A DNA stretch of 64,000 bases from Siphonodentalium dalli (GCA_032622095.1 CP136064.1:125351605-125415604), one strand, 5' to 3'. Positions 22,942-33,787 are shown, counted from the first letter of the stretch. Translations and numbers: made by a program. The notes: generated by a model not told the origin, from the sequence alone.

Positions 22942-23172
22942 TCAAATGACTGAATTACTTTTATGTTTATTAAAATTACGATCAAATGCCATCAAAGCTA
23001 ATTTCGATGGGTTTGAAAGATTCATATTTTTTGAGTATCGTTGAACCAATGGGGAATGTTCTGCTTCTTGAACTGATGGAATTGGTTGCGGACCATTATC
23101 ATTGAGTGGTTGAAATCTAGCAAATGTAGAATTTAATATTATTGTCACTTTCTCTGTGAGATTCCCTGTCAT
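22942..23172 (-). CDS. small protein at the start of the Polinton block, unknown
   Basis: A 76-codon frame from ATG to TGA, in the same frame as the next gene but separated by about 110 bases. It contains a Pro/Gln-rich middle and a basic C-terminus (FDRNFNKHK). I do not recognise it. Its place and strand suggest it belongs to the Polinton. It may be the first ORF of the element or a fragment. Confidence 0.35.
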   Translation of the reverse strand: MTGNLTEKVTIILNSTFARFQPLNDNGPQPIPSVQEAEHSPLVQRYSKNMNLSNPSKLALMAFDRNFNKHKSNSVI

Positions 23173-23217
23173 GCTCGATCAAATTAGGACTGTGAAGCCA
23201 CTGCCCCATCTTTAACT

Positions 23218-23470
23218 ATTCAAAAGCCATGTGTAATAGAGTAGTTGGACATATTTAGGTTCGTAAAATCTTTGCAGTGGGAAAAATCGCTTATGCCAGT
23301 TAAAAGTTGGGCAATTGCATGATGCCGATGATGATTAATTAATAGAAAGGTACCAACATAACAAGCTATAAATGTATCCTACTCAGGGAGTGTTTACTGA
23401 TAAAACTTTTCTCAATATAAAGACACACACGTTGGCAGCTCTTGAATAATATCAGTCCTGAAAATTCAAT
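23218..23470 (+). repeat. ~250-bp dispersed repeat, copy 1
   Basis: Pairs in inverse orientation with 37630-37875 over its whole length. Shared blocks are TTTAGGTTCGTAAAATCTT, CCAGTTAAAAGTTG, CAATTGCATGATGCCGAT and TTAATAGAAAGGTACC. Identity is roughly 75-80 percent by eye. It lies between the Polinton and the Ulp1-like exon. Confidence 0.75.
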
Positions 23471-23555
23471 ATTTTAGTTTTGAGTCGTTACCTGTATATT
23501 TACTAGTATCCAAACAAAAACAAACCAATATGTTTTACTAAGTAATTGATAATAC

Positions 23556-23968
23556 CTTGTCATCCAGCCACTGATCATTGTTTAAACACATTAATTCATT
23601 GGCTGATATGGACACATCGCCAACTCTAATCTTTAAACTTTTGCTTGGAATCATTTTTACCGAACTCAAATGGTTTGGTATGTCATATAATGTCTGAGTG
23701 AGCTCAATAATTTTAGCTCCACATAATGTTGCCAGTATATGTAGGCAGCTAATCATCTGCAGCAAGTCTGCATCCTGTAAATCTGTTGATTCAAGTAGTT
23801 GCTCTGTAAGCTTAATTATTTGTGGCTCAAATGGCAACATTTCATAATAGAGATCTCTTGTTGCATCATTTGCTCTTAAACTTTGTTTATAGTTTTGTTG
23901 AATTAGTTTTGTTCCTATATTTATAACCGCTGATAATTCTTCTTCTGCTACAGGGCAGTTTTCTCTCA
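23556..23968 (-). CDS. Ginger1-like exon G: start of a Ulp1-like protease domain
   Basis: 413 bases between a strong acceptor (CTTTCCTCTTTCACAG) and a GTATTA donor. The final segment SANELMCLNNDQWLDDK resembles the start of Ulp1/C48 proteases, where a Trp in a W-L/V-N/D-D motif begins the fold. The preceding ~120 residues are helical and not recognised. The catalytic His, Asp, Gln and Cys would lie in later exons, which I could not find between here and the Polinton or further downstream. Phase agrees with exon F. Confidence 0.65.
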
Positions 23969-24234
23969 CTGTGAAAGAGGAAAGATAATTGTTAAATAAA
24001 GTTGAACAAATCTATCGAAAGAAATTTTTCGACATTTTTATTTTATGGAAGTCAAAAACAAAAAATACCTGAAAACTTATAAACCTTCAAAATTGATAAA
24101 ATTTCTGTTGATTTTCTAAATATTTTTCAGATATCTTATTTAAATTTAAACATACTAGTAATGTTATAAACCTCAAAATTCATTAATTTGCTATAAAGCA
24201 ATAAACAACTTTTGTGCAGCATAGGGAGCCTCAC

Positions 24235-24370
24235 ATACATGTATATAAGAGAGTGCACCGGCTTAAACGGTCCAGTAAATATTGTTAGACCAATATGTTC
24301 TCTAATATATGTGTGGTTTCCTATAGTATATATAAGAGAATGCATTGGCACAGGGTTTTGGCAAGGTTAA
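24235..24370. mobile_element. piggyBac-like MITE, 5'-truncated copy
   Basis: Matches the right half of the 245-bp family at 28401-28645, including GTAAATATTGTTAGACCAATAT and the final AAGGTTAA (TTAA at 24367-24370). The left terminus is not recognisable. Confidence 0.6.
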
Positions 24371-24547
24371 TCAGTCAACCTGCTACACACAATATTGGGT
24401 TTATCATATACAATCTGTTTTCTAACTTTAATGTTTAGCCACTTGAGTATTTTCACATCTGAGTCCGAGATATTTTTCTCACTCTTAATATTAGTTGGAA
24501 CATCTTCATCCATCACTATGAGTGTTTAAACAAATTATTATATATTT

Positions 24548-24764
24548 GTGGAGTTTGATTGTCTTATTCTGGGAACAGCTTTTAGTTGCCGAGTTAATAA
24601 TTTTGTTAACATTTTCGCTCTCACAGTTCGGTGGGTGCTGACGTGCGTCGCTTGTGGCAACTGCTTCTGTCTTGTTTGGAACAGCTTAAAATATCCAGTT
24701 CAACTTAAAAAGCCTCCATCATTTGGAGCGGCTGAACAGAAGCTGATCGGTTATCATAGATATG
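24548..24764 (+). other. exon-like cassette, divergent copy
   Basis: An open frame ends in PPSFGAAEQKLIGYHRY followed by a GTAAGT donor. It belongs to the same family as the tandem 540-bp units at 26.0-27.6 kb, where PSFGSAEQKLIGYHGY followed by GTAAGT is conserved. The protein is not recognised. It could be a duplicated host exon or a transposon exon. Confidence 0.35.
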
Positions 24765-24789
24765 TAAGTTTGTATACGGTAACATTATC

Positions 24790-25329
24790 TTAACCTTTTC
24801 ATGACTGAGCTATGTTGGTGCAGCATTAAAGATACTTTGCTTGTGTATTCTGTTATATATGCAAGTCTCCCATAGAGGGAGCATCACATATATGAGTATG
24901 CAATGGCTTACACAGTCAAAGTAAATATTGTTAGACCAATATATTCTCTTATATATCTGGTCATTTTTGCAGTGTTCGGATAAGCTGAACTTCTCAGTGA
25001 AAAGCCATTATGCATATCAAATATTCAAAAACATATCTAATGTGAAATATGTTAATACTGGTGATATTTTTGTTGCAAATCGACTATAACCAAGGCTCTT
25101 CTTAGCTACATTGTAGGTCCTATTATTAAGGTATTCTTACCGATTAGTGTAGGAGGCTTTGTAGATTGTACAGTTTGCTTTGTGGTAACTGAAAAGGATA
25201 TACATGTATCAGGCTAATTGTTAGGCCAATATATTTTCTAATATATGTCATTGCATTGGCAAAATATTCTCTTATATTTAAGAGAATGTTTGGGCAAAAT
25301 TTCACGTAGCTCCAGTCGAGAAAGGTTAA
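24790..25329. mobile_element. piggyBac-like MITE, copy with internal insertion
   Basis: Starts TTAACCTTTTCATGACTGAG and ends GAAAGGTTAA at 25329. The two outer parts match the 245-bp family, but about 240-300 extra bases of other sequence sit in the middle (about 24965-25205). Confidence 0.55.
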
Positions 25330-25405
25330 TCAGTCAACCTGCTACACACAATATTAGGTTTATCATATGAGTGTTTAAACAAATCTCATATATATCTTGA
25401 AAACC

Positions 25406-25450
25406 TCTGTCTGTCTGTCTGTTTGTTTGTCTGTCTGTATGTCTGTCATT
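25406..25450. repeat. (TCTG)n microsatellite
   Basis: CTGTCTGTCTGTCTGTTTG-type repeat at the edge of the 123-bp minisatellite. The inverted copy at 46031-46055 has the complementary (ACAG)n run. Confidence 0.85.
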
Positions 25451-25535
25451 AATACAAATCTACGATTCTCGACCAATCGGGACGAAACTTGGTACTTGTG
25501 TGTAGTTTGACCAGGCGGTCGACGTTGTCGTATTG

Positions 25536-25995
25536 GCGAGCCCGTGCGGCGCCCCCTTCGCGCATGAGCAGACGAGATCTCGGAAACGGGTGGAGCTATC
25601 GACTTGAAATTTGCTATGTGAATGTATCTTGCCCCGGATACGAAATTTTATCGGGTCGCCGAGCCCGTGCGACGCCAGCTTCGCGCATGCGCAGACCAGA
25701 TCTCGGAAACGGGTGGAGCTTTCGACTTGAAATTTGGTATGTGAATGTATCTTGACCCGGATACGAATTTTTATCGGGTCGCCGAGCCCGTGCGACGCCA
25801 GCTTAGTGCATGCGCAGACCAGATCTCGGAAACGGGTGGAGCTATCGACTTGAATTTTGGTATGTGAATGTATCTTGCCCCGGTTACGAATTTTATCGGG
25901 TCGCCGAGCCCGTGCGATGCCAGCTTCGCGCATGCGCAGACCAGATCTCGGAAACGGGTGGAGCTATCGACTTGAAATTTGGTTTTTGAATAGCT
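25536..25995. repeat. 123-bp minisatellite, about four units
   Basis: CGGAAACGGG recurs at 25581, 25704, 25827 and 25949, a period of 122-123. Each unit has GCGCATGCGCAGACCAGATC, GAGCTWTCGACTTGAAATTT and GCCGAGCCCGTGCGACGCC. Because 123 is a multiple of three, an open frame of 157 codons runs through on the minus strand. It translates the repeat and shows no domain. An inverted three-unit copy is at 45666-46075. Confidence 0.85.
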
Positions 25996-26010
25996 CGGAC
26001 AACGTCGGGC

Positions 26011-27645
26011 TCATCGGCTAGTTATTATATATTTGTGGAGTTTGATTGTCTTATTCTGGGAACAGCTTTTAGTTGCCGAGTTAATATTTTTGTTAATGTT
26101 TTTATTCTCACATTTTGGTGGTTGCTCACATGCTTCATTCGTTTTTGGACTCGCCGCTACAATAGCCACTGTATTTACAGCAACTCTTTGCTTTGTACTA
26201 GCTGAAAATTATATATACATGTGTCAGGCTAAGCAATGAATATCTTTAGTGAACTTTTATAGGAATACACAATTAGTCAATTATTAGTTACTCATGTTTT
26301 TTACAATGTATTTTTTTCCAATTAGCTGTTTACTCTGAACCTCTGGGGAGTGCATTCTTGGGCCATCATTTGGATCGGCTGAACAGAAGCTGATCGGTTA
26401 TCATGGATATGTAAGTTTGTATATGGTAACATTAGGCCACATTAACTTAATTATATGTTTCTCAGGCACCGCCGCCCCCCTTAAAAATCCACCGCTGGGA
26501 GCTTTTTATTCGACAATGAAAATAAAAAGTATATAAAGTGCCCGCGCCTGCTATCGGCTAGTTATTATATATTTGTGTAGTTTGATTGTCTTATTCTGGG
26601 TACAGCTTTTAGTTGCTGAGTTAATAATTTTGTTAATGTTTTTATTCTCACATTTTGGTGGTTGCTGACATGCATCATTCGTTTTTGGACTCGCCGCTAC
26701 AGTAGCCACTCATGTATTTACAGCAACTGTCTGCTTTGTACTAGCTGAAAATTATATATACATGTGTCAGGCTAAGCAATGAATATCTTTAGTGAACTTG
26801 TATAGGAATACACAATTAGTCAATTATTAGTTACTCATGTTTTTTACAATGTATTTTTTCCAATTAGCTGTTTACTCTGAACCTCTGGGGAGTGCATTCT
26901 TGGGCCATCATTTGGATCGGCTGAACAGAAGCTGATCGGTTATCATGGATATGTAAGTTTGTATATGGTAACATTAGGCCACATTAACTTAATTATATGT
27001 TTCTCAGGCACCGCCGCCCCCCCTTAAAAATCCACCGCTGGGAGCTTTTTATTCGACAATGAAAATAAAAAGTATATAAAGTGCCCGCGCCTGCTATCGG
27101 CTAGTTATTATATATTTGTGTAGTTTGATTGTCTTATTCTGGGTACAGCTTTTAGTTGCTGAGTTAATAATTTTGTTAATGTTTTTATTCTCACATTTTG
27201 GTGGTTGCTGACATGCATCATTCGTTTTTGGACTCGCCGCTACAGTAGCCACTCATGTATTTACAGCAACTGTCTGCTTTGTACTAGCTGAAAATTATAT
27301 ATACATGTGTCAGGCTAAGCAATGAATATCTTTAGTGAACTTTTATAGGAATACACAATTAGTCAATTATTAGTTACTCATGTTTTTTACAATGTATTTT
27401 TTCCAATTAGCTGTTTACTCTGAACCTCTGGGGAGTGCATTCTTGTGCCATCATTTGGATCGGCTGAACAGAAGCTGATCGGTTATCATGGATATGTAAG
27501 TTTGTATATGGTAACATTAGGCCACATTAACTTAATTATATGTTTCTCAGGCACCGCCGGCCCCCCCTTAAAAATCCACCGCTGTGAGCTTTTTATTCGA
27601 CAATGAAAATAAAAAATATATAAAGTGCCCGCGCCCGCGTGTGTG
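26011..27645. repeat. tandem repeat, three ~540-bp units
   Basis: GTTATTATATATTTGTG starts the units at 26021, 26561 and 27104. The second and third are nearly identical and the first a little diverged. Each contains an exon-like segment ending GGATAT then GTAAGT, a CCGCCSCCCC tract and TATATAAAGTGCCCGCGCC near the end. A divergent relative lies at 24540-24780, a partial direct copy at 28747-29100, and part of the unit is inverted at 28340-28395. Confidence 0.88.
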
Positions 27646-28400
27646 TAACTGCAGTTAGTCGGTCATTGAGTAAGAGGGATAACTCTACTTCCAACTACTC
27701 CAAATGCATATCGCACGCACCACCTCAAAAACATGTGTTGCGATTATCGCAATACGATAGGGGAACTCCATGTGCGTTACGTAACTATCACAAGTATAAC
27801 GTACTCTGATAATAACTTATCGCCAAATTCATGCTTCAAACATTTTAAACATAGCATCTTCAGCTTCTTTTATCTTATTTTATTGAAAATGAATATTTTA
27901 AATGTGGTGATAAATATATATAACGGCAAATAGAATCAAATTAGTAATTTTCCCGTGAAACTTAGGACAGGCAAGCCAGGTACAAAAATTGGTTAAATGT
28001 GAGTACAATCGTCAAAGTGTTCCCATATCGTATTGCGATAAGTGCCAACCAAAAAATGGCGCTGCTAAATATTTGCGTGATTGAAAATGGACATGTATTG
28101 ATTCCATGGAGGATAATCAACATAGACTCTTCCGACACAACACAAACCCATGAAGGGAGACACATTTTGGCATCATCTTGAACAGGCATCTCGTAGCGCA
28201 CTTCACAATATAAAATTTGTTGTAAAAAGTCACCAAAAAAACCTGCCTCCCGCAAAATTTTCCCCATAAAAATTAAGACATAAAAACCTGCCTCCCGGTA
28301 AATTTTGGTCTAAAATAATAAAAATAAATACCTGCCTCCCGCCGTGTTTTGAAAATAAAAGTGCCTGAGAAACATATAATTAAGTTAATGTGGCCTTATC
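27646..28400. other. no recognised gene; inverted fragments of the 540-bp unit
   Basis: Contains three TACCTGCCTCCCG-like phrases (about 28240-28340) and, at 28360-28400, the inverse of the GGCCACATTAACTTAATTAT segment of the tandem unit. Short frames at 27733-28267 are unremarkable. Confidence 0.45.
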
Positions 28401-28645
28401 TTAACCTTTTCATGATAGAGCTACGCTGGTGTGGCATTAAAGATACTGTGCATTCTGTTAAATATGTGAATCTCTCATATAGAGTCTCACATATATAAGA
28501 GAATGCGCTGGCTTCAAATGATCAAGTAAATATTGTTAGGCCAATATATTTTCTAATATATGTCAATGCATTGGCAAAATATTCTCTTATATTTAAGAGA
28601 ATGTTTGGGCAAAATTTCACGTAGCTCCAGTCATGGAAAGGTTAA
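28401..28645. mobile_element. 245-bp piggyBac-like MITE, complete
   Basis: Flanked by TTAA on both sides. The left end continues CCTTTTCATGATAGAGCTAC. The right end, inverted, continues CCTTTCCATGACTGGAGCTA. The roughly 22-bp TIR starts with CC next to TTAA, as piggyBac-type elements do. It encodes nothing. Palindromic ATATATAAGAGAATG blocks fill the centre. This is the best-preserved copy and defines the family. Confidence 0.78.
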
Positions 28646-28746
28646 TCAGTCAACCTGCTACACACACTATTACGTTTATCATATACAATCTGTTTTCTAA
28701 CATTAATGTTTAGCCACTTGAGTGTTTTCACATCTGAGTCAGAGAT

Positions 28747-29100
28747 AGAGTTAATAATTTTGTTAATGTTTTTATTCTCACATTTTGGTGGTTGCTGACA
28801 TGCATCATTCGTTTTTGGACTCGCCGCTACAGTAGCCACTGTATTTACAGCAACTGTCTGCTTTGTACTAGCTGAAAATTATATATACATGTGTCAGGCT
28901 AAGCAATGAATATCTTTAGTGAACTTTTATAGGAATACTCAATTAGTCAATTTTCAGTTACTCATGTTGTTTACAATGTATTTTTTCCAATTAGCTGTTT
29001 ACTCTGAACCTCTGGGGAGTGCATTCTTGGGCCATCAATTGGATAGGCTGAACAGAAGCTGATCGGTGATCATGGATATGTAAGTTTGTATATGGTAACA
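28747..29100 (+). repeat. partial copy of the 540-bp unit
   Basis: Runs from GAGTTAATAATTTTGTTAAT to ATGGATATGTAAGTTTG, closely matching the second half of the tandem units at 26.0-27.6 kb, including the exon-like segment and its donor. Confidence 0.8.
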
Positions 29101-29724
29101 TTAACTTGATATATCAATCTGCTACACACAATTACGATTGTCATATACAATCTGTGTTATAACTAGAATGTTTAGTCACTTGAGTATTTCCTCATATCAG
29201 TCGGAGATATTATTCTCACTCTTAAAGGCATGTATGGCCATCATGGTGGTATTGCTATTAAAATAGTCAGATCTGTTAAAACTGCCATAAATGGAAAGAA
29301 TATTAAAATAGAGACAGTTTTTAATCTTATACCAATCATAGCACAGCGAACGTCAACATAAACAATTTTCGTGATAGTATCTGCATTTTTCTTTGATGTA
29401 TTATTGTTATCGGGTGGAGCAATTAAGCTGTACCACCATCGGCTCATCTCTTAAGTAAAACACAATACTTTCCTAGGAAAATGAGTATGAGTAAGAGTGA
29501 ATAAAATCATTTTTGAAAGTATTATGATACTTCTGGAAGTGTCTCAGTCTCTACAATCTGGTGATCATCTCAACAGTCCTGAGAGTGTGTTGCTTTTTGT
29601 TGCTTATACCAGAATATGTGAGGTTGTCTCATGACTCGCACCCTCATCTTAACCGTCCAAACCCTAGCCTGGCCACTGATATAAATTGAAGCGAAATGAT
29701 AAATAAGATATTATAACAGCTTAC
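29101..29724. other. intron sequence, no gene recognised
   Basis: Includes a decayed copy of the CTGCTACACACAAT...TTTAGYCACTTGAG repeat that also follows the MITEs at 24370 and 28645. The open frame at 29241-29447 (minus) has no domain. Confidence 0.4.
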
Positions 29725-30004
29725 TGTTTGTGAAGAATGGCTTCAAATGGGCCAAGTTGATTTTCTGCTTTAGATCGCGACCCTTGTTTGAAAGTAAAGC
29801 CCAGCTTTTTCCCAATGACTGGATATTGTACGGTCCTAGCCAGTCAGTTTCCAGCCTACAACCTTTCTTGCTCTTCTTCTTGTCATTTAGTTTTAGCACC
29901 TGATCTCCCACAGAAAACGAAAACACCTTGGATCTTGACTTTTCTAATCTCTTCTTATATTTCTCCTTTTGTCTCTCCTGGCTCGCTCTTATATGTTCCA
30001 ATAC
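29725..30004 (-). CDS. Ginger1-like exon F: GPY/F module
   Basis: 280 bases between GTCTATTTACAG and GTAAGC. It encodes a coiled, basic start (VLEHIRASQERQKEKYKKR), FSVGDQVLKLN, DWLGPYNI and INLAHLKPFF. VGDQVL plus WLGPY is the GPY/F module of Gypsy and Ginger1 integrases. Ends in phase 1 (A), which joins TG at the start of the Ulp1-like exon to give an ATG codon in frame. Confidence 0.82.
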
Positions 30005-30595
30005 CTGTAAATAGACAATTATTAATTCCATCAACATTCAATTATGTAGTGAATGACAATTGATGTGATAACAGCTGAGAATCAAAATAAGAAACCAAAA
30101 TATTTTCTTCATTCATTCTTCATCCTTCACTTCAAAATCATGGTGCTGCAACAATTTGTCATTATTTGCGGTTGTAGTCAGCATAACAATTAAGTGACTG
30201 AGGAAGTATAAACAGATGGAATGCTATGCGCAACTTAATCTAGAATCTTGAAAATGGTGTTTTCTGTAGTTATTCCACAACCACCTTTGTGTCAGATATT
30301 TAACTACGACTCTTGAGTACTCTTGATGCTATAACTACCTTTAATGTGATTTAAGTCTTGCTGGTCAATTATTAGTGCATCACCCAGAGTAGATCATTGA
30401 TGTCATACATCATCATTTTTGGCAACTCGAGAAGAATTTATTATATGATCCGATCCTTATTCCATTTATTAAACTCATTCTATAATGATATGTAAGAGTC
30501 ATCTCATAATAGGAAATAGTGCGAGGTGTATGCAAATGTATTATATTTGCAAACGTAATCAGTGTTTGCGCTGTCAGTGGCCGATGGCCACTATT

Positions 30596-30770
30596 AAGCG
30601 CCCCTGAGACGAAGTCTCAGGTGAAGCTATAGTCATCACTCTTCGTCCGTCCATCTTGTCCGTCTGTCAACAATTCTTTAAACATCTTCCTCGGAACAAT
30701 AAGGCTGAATGGTTTCATATTTTGTGTGGATGTTCCCGAGGTGACTCATATTCAGATTTGTTCAAATGAA
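30596..30770. repeat. dispersed repeat with GAGACGAAGTCTC hairpin
   Basis: GCCCCTGAGACGAAGTCTC, then AGCTATAGTCATCACTCTTC and GTCCGTCTGTCAACAATT. It shares the GAGCTATAGTC...GTCCGTCTGTCAA core with the repeat at 34434-34500. Unclassified. Confidence 0.45.
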
Positions 30771-30873
30771 GTCACTGGGTCAAATAGTTGCATGTGAGTT
30801 TCCAATAACTGTCATGTTTTTGGTTTTAGAAACTTTCCCCATGTTTTGGAGTTATCTTGCACCTGCAATGTAC

Positions 30874-30957
30874 CTGCATATCTACATCTTCTGGTTCTTT
30901 TGTCTTTTCTGGCAAATTAGATTCCTCCAGCATGTAGTTTTGGCGTTTGAATAGTGC
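30874..30957 (-). CDS. Ginger1-like exon E: linker after the core
   Basis: 84 bases (28 codons) between TTGAAATTTCAG and GTACAT, phase 0 on both sides. It encodes ALFKRQNYMLEE and a charged Glu/Lys/Pro stretch ending EDVDMQ, as expected between the TPY..L..R segment and the GPY domain. The donor is weaker than the others. A second GT (GTGCAA) lies 11 bases further on and could be used instead. Confidence 0.65.
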
Positions 30958-31724
30958 CTGAAATTTCAAAAATATATGTCAGCTTTTAAAACAAAGAGAT
31001 TTTGGGCATGACAACTTTAGAATTAAGATCTACTCTTAGTGTTCAAACGACTCTGTGATTTGACGTTGACTAGTCGGCCAAATACATGACCAACCTTATA
31101 CTAATGAAACACATGTGAAAGAAAATTACAAATTACGTGCCATCATCACAATATTTACACTCTACTGTGATCGGAGAATTGAATCACATGACACGTCACG
31201 TGGTTTTGTTGCAAATGAACCGGTGCTCTAGAAACCCACCGATCGCAAATAAGTTTCCTAAGAATCTACGATGATAATGAGAATAAATAATTGAGGAAAT
31301 AATTGAGGGATTTTCTGTTTAATCATGAAATCAAATAAATACCACATGGAATTAATAAAAGACCATGTGGCATTAACCTGGAACATGCGTGAGACGTCGG
31401 TCAAGTACGCCGCGACCTAATACTTACTATTTATGGACCACGTGCTTTTTAGAATTTTAGACTTACTGCTCTTGTATTGAAAATGAGTAGTGGTTAACTT
31501 GAAATATCGCATTGGCGAATTTCGGCGTAGTTCTATGTCAAGCTCGACTTTATTACATATGTTCGGACTTTGGAAAGCTTCTTGAACATAGACTAGCTAT
31601 CTTTGCTGCTTTACATTACAAACTGTCATGCGATAGAATGACAATCTGTGGAACAAAATTTGCATAGTTTCATATTTGGCCCAATTAAATATATTAACCC
31701 TGCCAATCACATGACCCCCATATG

Positions 31725-33041
31725 CAGGGTTTCCGCCAGGGGTCGGGGGATGGGTCCAGTAGCTGCTATGGGGGGGAAAACCAGTAAATAATTAAATGTA
31801 TGAAGACCGATTTATCTGTAATTTCGCCATTTACCGTACCGGCCGGTGTATGAGTCGCAACTTTCTAACCCAATTTCCCTTATTAAAAACTTCCTGCGAC
31901 TTATGGATCGGTATGTCATGAGGGGCATTTTTTATCAGGATTTTGAGAAACAAACGGCGACCACATGTGCTAATAAGCAACAAGACAAATTGCCGGCTCA
32001 AACTAAATCTAAAAAGATGATAAATCAGATATAATAAAAAAAGAAATAAACAAACCCATTCTCACTGTGTCTTTGTGTCTTTATTTTATTCCCTGTCTCA
32101 CACATTTATATCAAATTATATGTATCTGATAATTCAACTGGAAAAGAGCAGCAAAACATTGGGCGTCCTTGACCTGACTAATAATTGTGGACACGTGCAT
32201 GATGATATTCAATGACTGCGGAATGATAGCTTTGATTACCTCTATTATTGTGACAGTTAACTGCACGTGTCTGCAAATTTCTACTGGATGACGATGTCAC
32301 ATCGGAATGATTATCTAAACCATCCCATGAACGAGCATTAGACAAACTCTTACTCTGAATGAGGGCATGCATGGTTAGCGTGTTATTCTTTAATGGAGCA
32401 TTAACGTGAAGCCGCGAACTTGTGTATGTTGCACAAAGATTCTTTTATGATGATCGCCATTAGCCCAAGCATTTTCATGCTTCAGTTCGCAACAATAAGC
32501 CAAGTCGCATTTTTATATTATTATAAATGATACGATATTTGTGTATTTCCTCATGCCTCAAATTATACACATGTTTTATACAAGTTGGAATAATGATGAA
32601 TAAATTAGTCCAAATGCCTCGTCAATATTCACGTCAAGATAATAAATGAGGCAGTTTTTTATGATCCACGTTCCCAAACTCTGAAGTAAATTGAACCAAT
32701 GATATCTCCCTTGATAGGGAATTCCCCACCAATCACGTTGGGGAATCCCGTGGAACTATTTGTGGGGTGTCACTATTTATGGTTTGTTGATGCTGTTATG
32801 TTTTTTTTCTGAAGATGGACTGTGTCCATTCCATTTGGTCATTATTAATGAAAATAAGGTTAAATATCATATATAGCCTGCCGAGACAGACAAGACTGAA
32901 TAAGTTTTTAATAACGTCATTTATTTGTGTATGAGCGGTAATAACGTCATTTATTTGTGTATGAGCGGGATTTCATAGCAAATGTCGCCAGGGGGAATGG
33001 GTCCGGGCGACGGACCCGCAGCCGGCCTATCGGAAACCCTG
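31725..33041. mobile_element. 1.3-kb non-autonomous hAT-like element
   Basis: The termini are CAGGGTTTCCG at 31725 and its exact inverse ending at 33041. They are flanked by the direct repeat CCATATG (31718-31724 and 33042-33048). CAGGG ends fit the hAT superfamily, although hAT duplications are usually 8 bp and here 7 match. Subterminal GGGTCC/GGACCC blocks are also inverted. No transposase frame is visible. A 30-bp direct duplication (AATAACGTCATTTATTTGTG...) lies at 32910-32969. It sits in the intron between exons D and E. Confidence 0.7.
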
Positions 33042-33629
33042 CCATATGTTTCATTATTCGGCCAACAATTTATCTACCATAAAATTGTTGAAATCAAGGC
33101 TGCGAGACAGATGTAGTATTACATTTCTGCAGTGAAAAAGTATGCCCATTAGAAAACTTTTTAGTAAAATGAAACTTAGGGCATGTAAAAATGTTTTTTT
33201 GGATTGACAAAAAAAATGTTGAATTACTGTTGACGTAAAAGTGCAAAAAGAAAATTATGCAGCGTTGAAAGTGACTGGCCATAGAAGATCATTAATGTTG
33301 AAACCTCAACATATGATCAACAAATACAAAATCAATGACAGGATCTAAGCTGTGCATTGTGCAGATGATGTATAGTTGCCGTAAATTGTTGGGACATATT
33401 TGTTGTCATGGGAAATAGCAGCCAATGGAAGCACGATGTGGTGTGTTTGCTTACTATGCATTGGGGAAGAGTGTCGCTTAGCAACTAATGGTGTCTATTA
33501 ATTGAAACCGGAAGACTAGGTTTTTTGGTGACCTATTGGTTTTGGTTTTGATATGAAATCGAAATCAAACCGAGAAATTGGTAAACCACACAGCATATGT
33601 TACAAAAACATAAGATTTGCAGGTGAATT

Positions 33630-33787
33630 ACCTGTCTTGTCGGATATGATTTTTTTGCATAAAATTTATCACAAATGTCAATCTTTCAGATTTAAAGAAA
33701 ATTCTTGACCTGGGCATTATATCATAAACAGTAAACACTAAAATGTTACCACTGAGGCATATGGAAAACATTTACACCGCTGTAACC
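33630..33787 (+). mobile_element. diverged right end of the 451-bp TA MITE
   Basis: GAGGCATATGGAAAACATTT followed by ACACCGCTGTAACC then TA matches the right terminus of the MITE in the 1353-bp array. The preceding GATTTTTTTGC...TCACAAATGTCAATCTT also aligns. The left end is not certain. This is the only copy I saw outside the array. Confidence 0.5.

Larger units (their letters stand above)
16172..23200 (-). mobile_element. decayed Polinton/Maverick (adintovirus-like) gene block
   Basis: A compact, single-strand block with an integrase-chromodomain gene, a jelly-roll capsid gene of the F54H12.2 type, an adenovirus-type protease and several small conserved ORFs is diagnostic of Polintons. These are self-synthesising transposons related to adintoviruses. 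The structural genes are in the usual order. DNA polymerase B and the packaging ATPase are not present here, and long terminal inverted repeats and a 6-bp target duplication could not be placed. Breaks are described under each gene. Outer limits are approximate. Confidence 0.9.

Noticed and set aside
25460-25933. 157-codon minus-strand frame in the minisatellite as a repeat protein
   Set aside because: The unit is 123 bp, a multiple of three, so one open unit opens the whole array. The inverted copy at 45.7 kb breaks the period (113 bp).
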